Assembly (NCBI GenBank): GCA_050258375.1 | Contig: JBLMYQ010000075.1 | Coordinates: 1 to 38,369 of the forward strand | DNA length: 38,369 bases | Source: JBLMYQ01 sp050258375 | Lineage (GTDB): Bacteria; Bacillota; Clostridia; Acetivibrionales; UBA4821 | Direction: 5' to 3' | Part shown: piece by piece, positions 7,089-15,433 of the stretch | How the letters are laid out: each line of letters begins with the position of its first letter | How positions within the stretch are numbered: position 1 is the stretch's first letter | Notes under the pieces: model-generated | Told to the model about the DNA's origin: nothing | Databases searched by the model: none | What the model saw: the letters and a program-made list of their open reading frames with translations, nothing else | Program-made: the position numbers and the translations under genes

Positions 7089-7328
7089 ATGAAATCAACA
7101 GGTATTGTAAGAAAAGTAGATGAATTGGGTAGAGTAGTTCTTCCAATTGAACTGAGAAGAACTCTGGATATTGCAGAAAAAGATGCCCTTGAAATCTACG
7201 TTGATGGTGCAACAATCATTTTGAAAAAATATGAGCCTGCTTGCATCTTCTGCGGCGATGCTAAAGATGTCGTCGTTTACAAAGGCAAAAACATTTGCCC
7301 TGCATGCTTAAAAGAACTTAAAGCATAA
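7089..7328 (+). CDS. abrB: AbrB-family transition-state regulator
   Basis: A 79-residue DNA-binding regulator. The N-terminal swapped-hairpin AbrB domain is clear: STGIVRKVDELGRVVLPIE, then LRRTLDIAEKDALEIYVDG, then ATIILKKY, within residues 1-49. The C-terminal tail carries CIFC and CPAC (two CxxC pairs, about residues 52-74), a zinc-ribbon-like arrangement seen in clostridial AbrB proteins and absent from the B. subtilis AbrB tail. The ATG at 7089 follows AAGGAGGAG; upstream in-frame codons lie before that site. Its promoter and a Spo0A-box-like site suggest the usual Spo0A-controlled switch from growth to sporulation. SpoVT is a less likely alternative because that protein is much longer. 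Confidence 0.93.
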   Translation: MKSTGIVRKVDELGRVVLPIELRRTLDIAEKDALEIYVDGATIILKKYEPACIFCGDAKDVVVYKGKNICPACLKELKA

Positions 7329-7347
7329 TTATTTATTATGAACAGCT

Positions 7348-7396
7348 ACAGAAAAACCGATTGCCTTTATTTATCAAGGTAATCGGTTTTTTCTGT
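7348..7396. terminator. Bidirectional terminator between abrB and rsmI
   Basis: ACAG-AAAAA-CCGATT (7348-7362) pairs with AATCGG-TTTTTT-CTGT (7381-7396). An upper CCTT/AAGG stem adds to it, with one bulge each side. It overlaps the last codons of rsmI and can serve both converging genes. Confidence 0.85.
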
Positions 7397-8227
7397 AAGC
7401 ATTTGATTATAAATTTCTCTCTTGGAAATTCCTTTTTCCTTGGCAGCCTTTTTCATAGCTTCCTTTTTATCCATTCCTTGTTCCATATATCTTTCAACAA
7501 TAAATCTGACCGGAAGGTTATCCTCCTCTTTATCCTCAAGTATTTCCTCTTTTGCTCCTTCGATTATTAAAACAAATTCTCCTCTGGCCTGATTATTATT
7601 ATAATAATTAACCGCCTCTGAAAGCTTCATCCTTAATACCTCTTCAAACATTTTCGTCATTTCTCTTGCTAACGCAATCCGCCTTTCTCCAAAAGCTTCA
7701 TATATATCTTTTAATGTATGCGGAAGCTTATGTGGCGCTTCGTAAAAAACCATTGTGCGCAATTCCTTTTTAAGTATCTGAAGTCTTTCTTTTCTTGCCC
7801 GTTTATTCATTGGAAGAAACCCTTCAAAAGCGAATCTCCCTGCCGGCAAACCCGAAATTATGACTCCTGAAATAACAGCAGAAGGTCCCGGAATAGGAAC
7901 AATCTTTATTCCTTCTTCAACCGCTCTCGCAACAAGCTCTTCTCCCGGATCGGAAATACCTGGTGTACCCGCATCAGAAACGAGTGCGATGTTGTCTCCA
8001 CTTAAAAGCCTTTGAATTATTACATCACCTTTTACGCCTTCATTATGCCTGAAAAAGCTGGTCAAAGGCTTTGAAATTTCGAAGTGGTTTAAAAGCTTCA
8101 TAGTTTGCCGCGTATCTTCAGCAGCAATAAGGTCAACCTCTTTAAGGGTGCGTATTGCACGGAAAGTCATATCTTCAAGGTTGCCTATAGGTGTTGCAAC
8201 AAGGTATAAGGTTCCTGTTTGACTCAT
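7367..8227 (-). CDS. rsmI: 16S rRNA 2'-O-ribose C1402 methyltransferase
   Basis: RsmI methylates the ribose of C1402 in the 16S rRNA decoding centre using S-adenosylmethionine. The 286-residue protein has the tetrapyrrole-methylase fold with hallmark segments: LYLVATPIGNLEDMTFRA (residues 7-24), AAEDTR, ALVSDAGTPGISDPG and IPIPGPSA-type PIPGPSAV. The segments FEGFLP and FYEAPHKL follow further on. The C-terminus (about 230-286) is Lys/Glu-rich with a small helical RsmI HTH region (KKEAMKKAAKEKGISKREIYN). An AAAGGAGAG site supports the ATG. The methyltransferase gene upstream ends 21 bases away, so the two form an operon. Confidence 0.96.
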   Translation of the reverse strand: MSQTGTLYLVATPIGNLEDMTFRAIRTLKEVDLIAAEDTRQTMKLLNHFEISKPLTSFFRHNEGVKGDVIIQRLLSGDNIALVSDAGTPGISDPGEELVARAVEEGIKIVPIPGPSAVISGVIISGLPAGRFAFEGFLPMNKRARKERLQILKKELRTMVFYEAPHKLPHTLKDIYEAFGERRIALAREMTKMFEEVLRMKLSEAVNYYNNNQARGEFVLIIEGAKEEILEDKEEDNLPVRFIVERYMEQGMDKKEAMKKAAKEKGISKREIYNQMLTEKTDYLDK

Positions 8228-8248
8228 TTTTCTCTCCTTTTTACAAAT

Positions 8249-8986
8249 TTATAATCCATAAATATTTAAAACCTCTTTAGAATATTTTGTCCCTTCTTCA
8301 TATATATAAAGTGGCTTTTCTACTTTAAGATGCTTGCCTCCACTCCTCAATGCCTCAACAAGAATCATATTCGGTGCAGCTTGTGGTCTTGGATGTACAA
8401 ACTGCAATCTTTTAGGCTCTAAACTATTTTGCCTCAAAAGATAAATTATATCAGCAAGCCTGTCCGGTCTATGAACCATGAACAGCTTGCCACCAGGCTT
8501 CAACAGCTTTTTTGATGCAACTATTACATCTTCAAGAGTGCAGCATACTTCATGTCTTGATATGGCTTTTACATCATCAGGATTTTCCATACCGCAATCC
8601 TTTGTACGATAAGGCGGATTGGTTACTACAGCATCCATTGATGACAAGCCAAGAATTTCAGGTGCAGCCTTCAAGTCAGCATTAATTATTTTTACTCTGT
8701 CACCAATCTGGTTCATCTCAATACTTCTTTGTGCCATTTCGGCAACGGGCTCCTGAAGCTCTACTCCAGTAATGCTTGAAGCCTCAGTTTTGCCAGCAAT
8801 AAGAATTGAGATTATCCCTGTGCCACAGCCAAGGTCAACAACCTTTGAATCTTTCCTGACTTTTGCAAAGCCTGAAAGCAAAACCGCATCCATGCCAAAA
8901 CAGAACCCCTCCGGGTTCTGGATTATTTTTAAGCCTTTGATTTGTAGGTCATCTATACGTTCATTGGGTTTAATATATTGATTCAT
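8249..8986 (-). CDS. tRNA1(Val) (adenine37-N6)-methyltransferase family protein
   Basis: A 245-residue Rossmann-fold S-adenosylmethionine-dependent methyltransferase of the TrmN6/YabB type. It shows the SAM-binding VVDLGCGTGIISILIAG (about residues 50-67), an acidic residue in GVELQ, and the catalytic NPPY motif (VVTNPPYRTKDCG), which methylates exocyclic amino groups of adenine. The N-terminal stretch QNPEGFCFGMDAVLLSGF is typical of the family. An upstream in-frame ATG at 9007 has no ribosome site, whereas CAGGAG precedes the ATG at 8986 with six bases of spacing, so 8986 is used. Exact tRNA specificity is assumed from family. Confidence 0.88.
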   Translation of the reverse strand: MNQYIKPNERIDDLQIKGLKIIQNPEGFCFGMDAVLLSGFAKVRKDSKVVDLGCGTGIISILIAGKTEASSITGVELQEPVAEMAQRSIEMNQIGDRVKIINADLKAAPEILGLSSMDAVVTNPPYRTKDCGMENPDDVKAISRHEVCCTLEDVIVASKKLLKPGGKLFMVHRPDRLADIIYLLRQNSLEPKRLQFVHPRPQAAPNMILVEALRSGGKHLKVEKPLYIYEEGTKYSKEVLNIYGL

Positions 8987-9057
8987 TAGCGGCTCCTGTA
9001 TATTCATTTAAAAATAATCTACCACTAGGAAAGGACCGTGTCAAACAATATTAAAGC

Positions 9058-9086
9058 AAAAAAAGAGGGAAAACCCCTCTTTTTTA
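9058..9086 (-). terminator. Terminator of the HD phosphohydrolase gene
   Basis: GAGGG (9065-9069) and CCCTC (9075-9079), extended by long A/T runs, form a stem just past the stop at 9093. Read on the minus strand it ends in seven T. It also separates this gene from the methyltransferase downstream. Confidence 0.82.
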
Positions 9087-9092
9087 TGCTGA

Positions 9093-10310
9093 TTATGCTG
9101 CCATTGCCCTCGCAAGTTCTTTGTACCCATGTGAATACTGTGCAAGGTTGTCATCAATTTCTTTTGCCTTTGGTTCTGTAAGGTCTGCAAAAATATCCTT
9201 TGCGATAACCTTTTCAAGGCTAACATTAGTAAACCCTAGCGCTTCTATCTCTTCGTACTTTTTCTTTCTTTCTTCTAAGAATAACACGACTGTTTTTTTA
9301 ACCAATAAGTCATCCAATTCGGGATTTAAGTACATCTCGCTTTTGATAAAGTACTCAAGCCCTTTCAAGATTCTTGAGATTTTACATTTACTTTCTTCTC
9401 TGTCTTTAACCAAATCAGGGTCTCCATGAATCTTTCCTGGAATGCCTTCTTCTGGTATCCCAAAGCAGAATATCTGCAATTTCAGAAAATCTTTATATTC
9501 TTCCCCTTTCAAAACCACGCAATTTTCTAAAACCTCAATTCCTTTCGTCAAGGAAGCAAAGATTTGTTCAGAATTTTCTCCCAAAGATTCAAGCAGAGGT
9601 TTTACTTCGCTGATATCGACCCCATTTCTTGAAGCGTCATCAATATCATCGATTGCGTTACCAAACTTATCGGCAATTTTCACCAATAGAACTTCAATTC
9701 TTGCCGGAATGCGACTTTCGCTTAAAAGTAGTTCTTTTACGCTTAAGTTTTTATCAGGATTGAAGAACAATATTTCTTCTATTTCAGAATGACAAAGCAT
9801 TCCGTCTAGAACTGGCAACGATATAATCTCTTCTTCAATAAGACCATACTTCCATACCCCTTGCTGACCATGCCTCCATTTGGTTCCTAGGAAAGCATCT
9901 ATCTCTGTTTCAGCCACATGTGCGAATGCAAAATGGCCCAAATCATGGGCAAGAGCTTCTGCTACAACAAGACTTATATCAATGGGGATTCCCTTTTTTA
10001 TAAGTCTCTTAGCAAGTCTAACAGCCCGCAAGCAAACCCTGAGAGTGTGTATCCCCCGAGAATTGAATTCTTTACCCCCCCGGTATATTTGCATTTTCCA
10101 GAAAGAGTCTCTGAATCCAGCCAAACTTAGGATTATTCTAATGTCTTTAGCATACTTGCCTTTTTCGACCTGCCTTAAAATAGGTCTCATTTCTCTTGCC
10201 AGTTTTTTAAGAACTTCTGACTTGAGTTCTTTGTTAACGTCTTTGATTAAGACATTAAAAATCTCCACCAATGATTTTTCTTTCTTATCTACATCCTTTT
10301 TCACAGCCAT
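9093..10310 (-). CDS. dGTPase-like HD-domain phosphohydrolase
   Basis: A 405-residue soluble HD protein that resembles the deoxynucleoside triphosphate triphosphohydrolase (dGTPase) family, though clearly diverged. Metal-site candidates follow the dGTPase order: His88 in SRGIHTLRV, His122-Asp123 in EALAHDLGHFAFAH (with His126 and His131), His147 in WRHGQQG, and Asp214 in KIADKFGNAIDDIDDA. The stretch DGMLCHS matches the family's H-S motif. The N-terminal 60 residues and the C-terminal third (about 260-405) are charged helical regions I cannot assign. If active it would split dNTPs into deoxynucleoside and tripolyphosphate. The gene is monocistronic, with its own terminator. A general HD hydrolase on another nucleotide is the alternative. 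Confidence 0.75.
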   Translation of the reverse strand: MAVKKDVDKKEKSLVEIFNVLIKDVNKELKSEVLKKLAREMRPILRQVEKGKYAKDIRIILSLAGFRDSFWKMQIYRGGKEFNSRGIHTLRVCLRAVRLAKRLIKKGIPIDISLVVAEALAHDLGHFAFAHVAETEIDAFLGTKWRHGQQGVWKYGLIEEEIISLPVLDGMLCHSEIEEILFFNPDKNLSVKELLLSESRIPARIEVLLVKIADKFGNAIDDIDDASRNGVDISEVKPLLESLGENSEQIFASLTKGIEVLENCVVLKGEEYKDFLKLQIFCFGIPEEGIPGKIHGDPDLVKDREESKCKISRILKGLEYFIKSEMYLNPELDDLLVKKTVVLFLEERKKKYEEIEALGFTNVSLEKVIAKDIFADLTEPKAKEIDDNLAQYSHGYKELARAMAA

Positions 10311-10652
10311 CTCTCCTTCTCTTTTTACATCCTTAATTTTTAGACATCAATCCAAATAACGGCACAAAAATAGGCCGGACATAAGTTCATAAGGTCTAAT
10401 TCGAACTCACCGTCCCGCCCAGAAAATAATTCCAGTTGTGCACGTTATTCAGATAAGAACATTCATAGAATAATTATATCAATATTTTTCTTTAAAATCC
10501 AGAAATTTTATTTAAATTTAATAAAATCCTAACATTATCTTCCTGTTACTTGGAATGTCTTCCATTTATTTGAAATATCTCTTCCTCCTTCTTTTTTTTT
10601 ATGGTATCATTGTAATGGAAATATCAATCATTCTAACCAAAGAGGATTTTTT
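10311..10652. other. Divergent intergenic region between HD hydrolase and beta-propeller genes
   Basis: A 342-base gap. For the minus-strand HD gene an extended -10 (TGA plus TATAAT, 10473-10481) gives a leader of about 160 bases. That leader can fold: GGAC (10377-10380) with GTCC (10412-10415), enclosing AGTTC/GAACT (10384-10388 with 10403-10407), in a locally GC-rich stretch. For the plus-strand propeller gene an extended -10, TGG plus TATCAT (10602-10610), has no clear -35. No gene is seen. Confidence 0.4.
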
Positions 10653-12212
10653 ATGAAAAATTTAAAAATTTTGTTTTATACCTTAATTATATTCACAATG
10701 TTAACTTTGCTATGCTTTTCTGTAAAATCTGCAGTGTATTCTGATAACCTATACTCTTCTACCTTAGGGAATGTGTCTCTTAATTATTCCACCCAGCCAT
10801 TAACCATAACAAACTCAGTTTACAGCAATATCTCTTTTGGCAATCCTGAAGACTATTCTTCAGTTTCCGGAGTAGTTTGCTTTAGAGGAAATAACTACAG
10901 AAATTCGGCATCATATGGAACTGCACAAATAAAAGAAGAGAAGCTTGAAACAATATGGAACTATAAAATAGGAAGCCTGGATAATTGGACAGGCGTTGGC
11001 TGGAATGGGCAGCCAGCAATCGTGAAGTGGGATGACTCGGTAAAAAACATTATGAATATTTTCCCTGCCAAGAAGAAAAAAGCAAATTTAAAGGAAGTAA
11101 TTTATGGAGCCCTTGATGGAAAAGTCCATTTTCTTGACCTTGAAAAAGGTGACCAAACAAGATTGGCAATACAGCTCCCGGGACCTATTAAAGGAAGTGT
11201 ATCAATTGATCCTCGCGGTTATCCTCTTCTATATGTAGGACAAGGCATTCCAACAGTTCATAATAAGCCTGTAGCAATAGGTTACAGGATATATAACCTT
11301 ATAAATCAAAAAATGCTTTATTTTATTAATGGAAAAGACAGCTTTGCTGAAAGGAAATGGTATGCCTTTGATTCTACAAGCCTTCTTGACACAAAAACCG
11401 ATACTCTTATCGAGCCCGGAGAAAATGGAATTGTGTATGTTGCAAAATTAAATACTTCTTTTATTCCTGAGAAAAAATTTATTAAAATAAATCCAAAATT
11501 TAAAAAATATCGTTATTCGAGTCAAAAATCTCTTAAAAAAGGTATTGAAAATTCAGCCGCAATTTATAAAAACTTTGCCTATTTTGCTGATAATGACGGC
11601 ATTTTTCAATGTCTTGACCTTAATACGCTAAAACCTGTTTGGGCAAGGGATGTAACCGATGATACTGACTGCACAACGGTCTTAGATGAAGAAGGAGATA
11701 AGGTCTTCCTTTATACCGGCTGCGAAGTAGACCATCAGGGTAAGAACGGAAAGGCTTATATAAGAAAAATAAACGCTTTAACAGGAGCTTTAGTGTGGCA
11801 AGCTGCCTTTGACTGCTTTTATAATTCAAACGTCAATGGTGGAGTTTTCGGAACTCCCGTGCTTGGTAAAAGCAATATTGACGGAATGATAATCTTTAGT
11901 ACTGCTAAATGCAATGGTCCTTCAGGTGGAAAATTAACTGCATTTAATAAAATTAGTGGCAAAAAGATTTGGGAACTTAATTTTAAAAATTATTCCTGGA
12001 GCTCTCCAGTAGATGTTTATACTTCTGAAGGAAAAGCGTACCTGATTTACTGCGACTCAGCAGGAATGATGTATCTTATTGACCCCCAAAAAGGAAAAAT
12101 ACTTGATAGAAAATCCCTTGGTGCAAATATTGAAGGCTCTCCTGCTGTTTATGAAAACATTGCTGTTGTTGGTACTCGGGGTCAAAGAATTTGGGGAATA
12201 AGAATCAAATAA
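10653..12212 (+). CDS. Exported PQQ-like beta-propeller repeat protein
   Basis: A 519-residue protein with an N-terminal signal segment (KNLKILFYTLIIFTMLTLLCF, residues 2-22) and then a beta-propeller. Recurrent blades of the type LxVxxG..Y..D..G.hhxLDxxxG are seen at VIYGALDGKVHFLDLEKG, AYFADNDGIFQCLDLNT, YIRKINALTGALVWQAAF, GGKLTAFNKISGKKIWEL and MYLIDPQKGKILDRKS. These are PQQ/WD-like repeats as in BamB and YncE relatives. The segment VVCFRGNNYRNSASYG near residue 74 precedes the first blade. Such proteins act outside the membrane as scaffolds; PQQ binding is not shown. AGAGGA lies six bases before the ATG. Its place before the transketolase genes gives no functional hint. Confidence 0.8.
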   Translation: MKNLKILFYTLIIFTMLTLLCFSVKSAVYSDNLYSSTLGNVSLNYSTQPLTITNSVYSNISFGNPEDYSSVSGVVCFRGNNYRNSASYGTAQIKEEKLETIWNYKIGSLDNWTGVGWNGQPAIVKWDDSVKNIMNIFPAKKKKANLKEVIYGALDGKVHFLDLEKGDQTRLAIQLPGPIKGSVSIDPRGYPLLYVGQGIPTVHNKPVAIGYRIYNLINQKMLYFINGKDSFAERKWYAFDSTSLLDTKTDTLIEPGENGIVYVAKLNTSFIPEKKFIKINPKFKKYRYSSQKSLKKGIENSAAIYKNFAYFADNDGIFQCLDLNTLKPVWARDVTDDTDCTTVLDEEGDKVFLYTGCEVDHQGKNGKAYIRKINALTGALVWQAAFDCFYNSNVNGGVFGTPVLGKSNIDGMIIFSTAKCNGPSGGKLTAFNKISGKKIWELNFKNYSWSSPVDVYTSEGKAYLIYCDSAGMMYLIDPQKGKILDRKSLGANIEGSPAVYENIAVVGTRGQRIWGIRIK

Positions 12213-12238
12213 TAGGGTAATCTTTATAGCTAATACAG

Positions 12239-12267
12239 TTGACAGTACAAAATGTAAAGTGTAAAGT
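12239..12267 (+). promoter_or_regulatory. Candidate promoter of the transketolase/phosphofructokinase cluster
   Basis: A perfect TTGACA (12239-12244), a 17-base spacer and TAAAGT (12262-12267). The surrounding AGTTGACAGT / CAGTTGATAG repeats make the region low in complexity, so confidence is moderate. Confidence 0.42.
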
Positions 12268-12312
12268 TAAAAACAGTTGATAGTTTAACCCTATGAAAGG
12301 AAGAACAATAAA

Positions 12313-13140
12313 ATGAATCCAGTAGATACCAGAAAATTAAAGACAATCTCAACAAAAATCCGAATAGGAATTTTAGATGCAGTTTATTATGCTCAATCAG
12401 GTCATCCAGGCGGCTCTCTATCAAGTGCAGATATTCTTACAACTCTGTATTTTCAAGCTATGAATGTTAATCCTCAAAACCCATCATGGGTGGACAGAGA
12501 TAGATTTGTACTATCTAAGGGACATTGCTCTCCTGCACTTTACTCAACTCTTGCTGAAAAAGGCTTCTTCCCCAAAGAAGAAATTAAAAAATTCAGACAT
12601 TTTGATAGCTTTCTTCAAGGGCATCCTGATATGAAAAAGGTTCCCGGTGTAGACATGTCAACAGGCTCCCTTGGTCAAGGTCTTTCGACAGCTGTTGGAA
12701 TGGCTCTTGCAAGCAAATTGGATAAAAAAGATTATCGCGTTTACACTCTCCTCGGTGATGGAGAAATTGAAGAAGGACAAATCTGGGAAGCTGCTATGTC
12801 AGCCGCTCATTACAGCCTGGATAATCTTACTGCCTTTTTAGACCATAATGGCTTGCAAATTGACGGTCCAATTACAAAGGTAATGTCTCCTGAGCCTGTA
12901 GATGAAAAATTCCGCAGTTTTGGCTGGAATATAATAAATGTTGATGGTCACAATTTTGAACAATTAATTTCCGCAATTGACGAAGCAAAAAAAATCAAAG
13001 ATAAACCAACAATAATAATCTGCAAAACTATTAAAGGTAAATGCATTTCATTTATGGAATGTGTTGCAGGCTGGCATGGAAAAGCGCCTAATGAAGAACA
13101 ATACAAACAAGCAATTGCAGAACTTGAAAGTCAGTTATAA
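12313..13140 (+). CDS. Transketolase, N-terminal subunit
   Basis: A 275-residue protein covering the thiamine-diphosphate-binding half of transketolase, which moves two-carbon units in the pentose phosphate pathway. Motifs are SGHPGGSLSSADILTTLYF (residues 29-47), RDRFVLSKGH (62-71), GHPDMKKVPGVDMSTGSLGQGL (103-124) and the ThDP/metal motif GDGEIEEGQIWEA (148-160), ending at DHNGLQIDG. The domain ends at SQL, and the pyrimidine-binding half is a separate gene 86 bases downstream. Two-gene transketolases are common in Clostridia and Archaea, so this is a natural split and not a frameshift. AAAGGAAG precedes the ATG by seven bases. Confidence 0.95.
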   Translation: MNPVDTRKLKTISTKIRIGILDAVYYAQSGHPGGSLSSADILTTLYFQAMNVNPQNPSWVDRDRFVLSKGHCSPALYSTLAEKGFFPKEEIKKFRHFDSFLQGHPDMKKVPGVDMSTGSLGQGLSTAVGMALASKLDKKDYRVYTLLGDGEIEEGQIWEAAMSAAHYSLDNLTAFLDHNGLQIDGPITKVMSPEPVDEKFRSFGWNIINVDGHNFEQLISAIDEAKKIKDKPTIIICKTIKGKCISFMECVAGWHGKAPNEEQYKQAIAELESQL

Positions 13141-13226
13141 AAATATATAAAAATAATTTATAAATACATCTTTTTCCCATCTTTTGAAAAGAGAGGGGTT
13201 AGGGGTGAGTTGGAGGTACAATAATC

Positions 13227-14171
13227 ATGGCTGAAAAAATTGCAACCCGGGAAGCATATGGAAACACAATCGCTGAAATAGGAGAAAAATATTCTGATAT
13301 GGTTGTTCTTGATGCAGATTTAAGTAAAAGTACATTTACATGCAAATTTGCCGAGAAATTTCCTGACAGATTTTTTAATATGGGAATAGCTGAAGCAAAT
13401 CTTACATCTGTTGCTGCCGGTCTTGCCTCATGCGGCAAAATACCATTTGTAAGCACATTCGCAATATTTGCAACCGGAAGAGCTTACGATCAGGTCAGAA
13501 ATTCAATTGCATATCCAAATCTTAATGTAAAAATTGCTGCTACCCATGCAGGAATATCCGTTGGTGAAGACGGCGCTTCTCATCAATCAATTGAAGATAT
13601 AGCCCTTATGCGTGCGATTCCGGGAATGACCGTAATCTGTCCTGCAGACGGAATTGAAACAGCTTTGGCTGTTAAGGCAGTTGTTGAATACAAAGGTCCT
13701 GTCTATTTAAGGCTTGGCAGGCTTGCACTCCCTACAGTTTACGATAACCCAGAAGCTTGTAAGTTTGAAATAGGTAAATCAATAACCTTGCAAGAAGGAA
13801 CAGATGCAACTATAATTGCAACAGGCTTAATGGTTCAGGAAGCTATTGAAGCACATAAAATTCTTCAAAATGAAGGAATAAATGTACGAATAATTAATAT
13901 GCATACAATAAAACCTATTGATGAAAAAGCAATAATAGATGCTGCCTATCAAACAGGTAGAATCGTTACTGCTGAAGAACACTCCATTGTTGGAGGCCTT
14001 GGCGAAGCCGTTGCAAGCATTACCGCAAGAAGCTGCCCTGTTCCTATAGCAATGGTAGGTGTAAAAGATGTATTTGGGCGTTCAGGTAAACCTGCAGAGC
14101 TTCTTAAACATTATGGGCTGACAGCATCAGATATAGTTACTGCGGTAAAATCATTATTTAAAAAGGAGTGA
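13227..14171 (+). CDS. Transketolase, C-terminal subunit
   Basis: A 314-residue protein holding the pyrimidine-binding and C-terminal domains of transketolase; it should form the active enzyme with the preceding gene product. Features are REAYGNTIAEIGEKYSDMVVLDADLSKST, the ThDP-contacting GIAEANLTSVAAGLA with its Glu (about residues 54-68), and THAGISVGEDGASHQSIEDIALMRAIPG (about 107-134). The C-terminal half has the TK_C segment RIINMHTIKPID. GGAGG lies ten bases before the ATG. pfp follows with four bases between, so the three sugar-phosphate genes form one transcription unit. Confidence 0.95.
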   Translation: MAEKIATREAYGNTIAEIGEKYSDMVVLDADLSKSTFTCKFAEKFPDRFFNMGIAEANLTSVAAGLASCGKIPFVSTFAIFATGRAYDQVRNSIAYPNLNVKIAATHAGISVGEDGASHQSIEDIALMRAIPGMTVICPADGIETALAVKAVVEYKGPVYLRLGRLALPTVYDNPEACKFEIGKSITLQEGTDATIIATGLMVQEAIEAHKILQNEGINVRIINMHTIKPIDEKAIIDAAYQTGRIVTAEEHSIVGGLGEAVASITARSCPVPIAMVGVKDVFGRSGKPAELLKHYGLTASDIVTAVKSLFKKE

Positions 14172-14175
14172 TATT

Positions 14176-15408
14176 ATGAGTCTTGTAGGAAACTGCATTG
14201 TTGCACAATCAGGAGGTCCCACCTCGGTAATAAATTCCAGCCTTTGCGGAGTAATTCAGGAAGCATTGAAGCATAAGGAAATTACAGGAGTATATGGTGC
14301 AAGAAATGGTATCCTCGGTATAATAAATGACAACCTTGTTGATCTGGGAAAAGAGGAATCCGTTGAGGTTGAGCTTTTAAAAAATACCCCTTCATCAATC
14401 CTTGGTTCTTGCAGATATAAATTAAAAGCACCCGGAGAAGGTGAAGATTATGATAAAATACTAGCCACCTTTAAGAAATATAATATAAGATATTTTTTCT
14501 ACATTGGTGGAAATGATTCAATGGATACCGCTGATAAATTAAATAAGTTTATTAATGATTCCGGTCATGAAATTAAAATCATTGGCATTCCTAAGACAAT
14601 TGATAATGACCTAGTAGAAACGGACCATTGCCCGGGGTTTGGAAGTGCTGCAAAATATATTTCAACCAGCCTCGCAGAAATATATAAGGATGCAACCGTT
14701 TATCCTTCAGACCAAATAACCATTATCGAAATAATGGGAAGAAACGCTGGCTGGCTTACAGCTGCAAGTGCCGTTCCAACATTAACCGGCGAAGGTCCTG
14801 ACCTTGTTTATGTGCCTGAGGTTCCTTTCCACTATGATCACTTCAAAGAAGAGGTTGCCCGCATTCAAAGTAAAAAGGGAGACGTAGTAATCTGTGCATC
14901 AGAAGGAATAAAAGACGTAAACGGTATTTACGTTGCTCAAAATGAAACCTTACAATGTCATGATTCATTTGGTCATGCACAGCTAGGTGGTGTGGCAGGC
15001 GCTCTTAAATCAATGATTTCAAATCTTGGCAAAAAGATTAGGACTATAGAGTTCAGTCTTCTTCAAAGATGCTCTGCACATATTGCATCTGCAACAGATG
15101 TTGAAGAAGCATATCAGGTTGGAGTAAAAGCAATTCAAGCTGCAGCTGAAGGTAAATCAGGTTATATGGTAACCATTTTACGCGAGAAACAAGAACCATA
15201 CGTCGCAGGCTATGGGCTTGCTCCCCTTTCAAATATTGCAAACCATGAAAAGAAAATACCTAGAGAATGGATAAATGACGAAGGGCATGGCGTAAAAAGA
15301 GAGGTTCTTGATTATATAACACCTTTAATAAAAGGGAAAAACGAATATAAAGAAGATAATTTAGGGCTCCCAAGATTTGCAAACTTTAAAATGATTCCTA
15401 TAAAATAA
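14176..15408 (+). CDS. pfp: Pyrophosphate-dependent 6-phosphofructokinase
   Basis: Interconverts fructose 6-phosphate and fructose 1,6-bisphosphate. The phosphate donor can be read from two positions. GGNDS (residues 111-115) has Asp where ATP enzymes have Gly in GGDGS, and PKTIDND (139-145) has Lys where ATP enzymes have Gly. Both point to pyrophosphate. Other motifs are the N-terminal AQSGGPTSVINSS and EIMGRNAGWLTAASA (the F6P-binding MGR). The length of 410 residues fits the long clostridial PPi-PFK group. A PPi enzyme works near equilibrium and saves ATP in anaerobes. AAAGGAG precedes the ATG. The gene ends at a bidirectional terminator. Confidence 0.92.
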   Translation: MSLVGNCIVAQSGGPTSVINSSLCGVIQEALKHKEITGVYGARNGILGIINDNLVDLGKEESVEVELLKNTPSSILGSCRYKLKAPGEGEDYDKILATFKKYNIRYFFYIGGNDSMDTADKLNKFINDSGHEIKIIGIPKTIDNDLVETDHCPGFGSAAKYISTSLAEIYKDATVYPSDQITIIEIMGRNAGWLTAASAVPTLTGEGPDLVYVPEVPFHYDHFKEEVARIQSKKGDVVICASEGIKDVNGIYVAQNETLQCHDSFGHAQLGGVAGALKSMISNLGKKIRTIEFSLLQRCSAHIASATDVEEAYQVGVKAIQAAAEGKSGYMVTILREKQEPYVAGYGLAPLSNIANHEKKIPREWINDEGHGVKREVLDYITPLIKGKNEYKEDNLGLPRFANFKMIPIK

Positions 15409-15433
15409 AAAATCGGGCAATGCCCGATTTTTT
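15407..15433. terminator. Bidirectional terminator between pfp and the diguanylate cyclase gene
   Basis: AATCGGGC (15411-15418) and GCCCGATT (15422-15429) with a three-base loop, flanked by A-runs and T-runs. It serves both converging genes. Confidence 0.88.

Noticed and set aside
12313..14171. Frameshifted or broken transketolase
   Set aside because: The two halves have separate ribosome sites and starts, are cut at the natural domain boundary, and two-gene transketolases are common in Clostridia.
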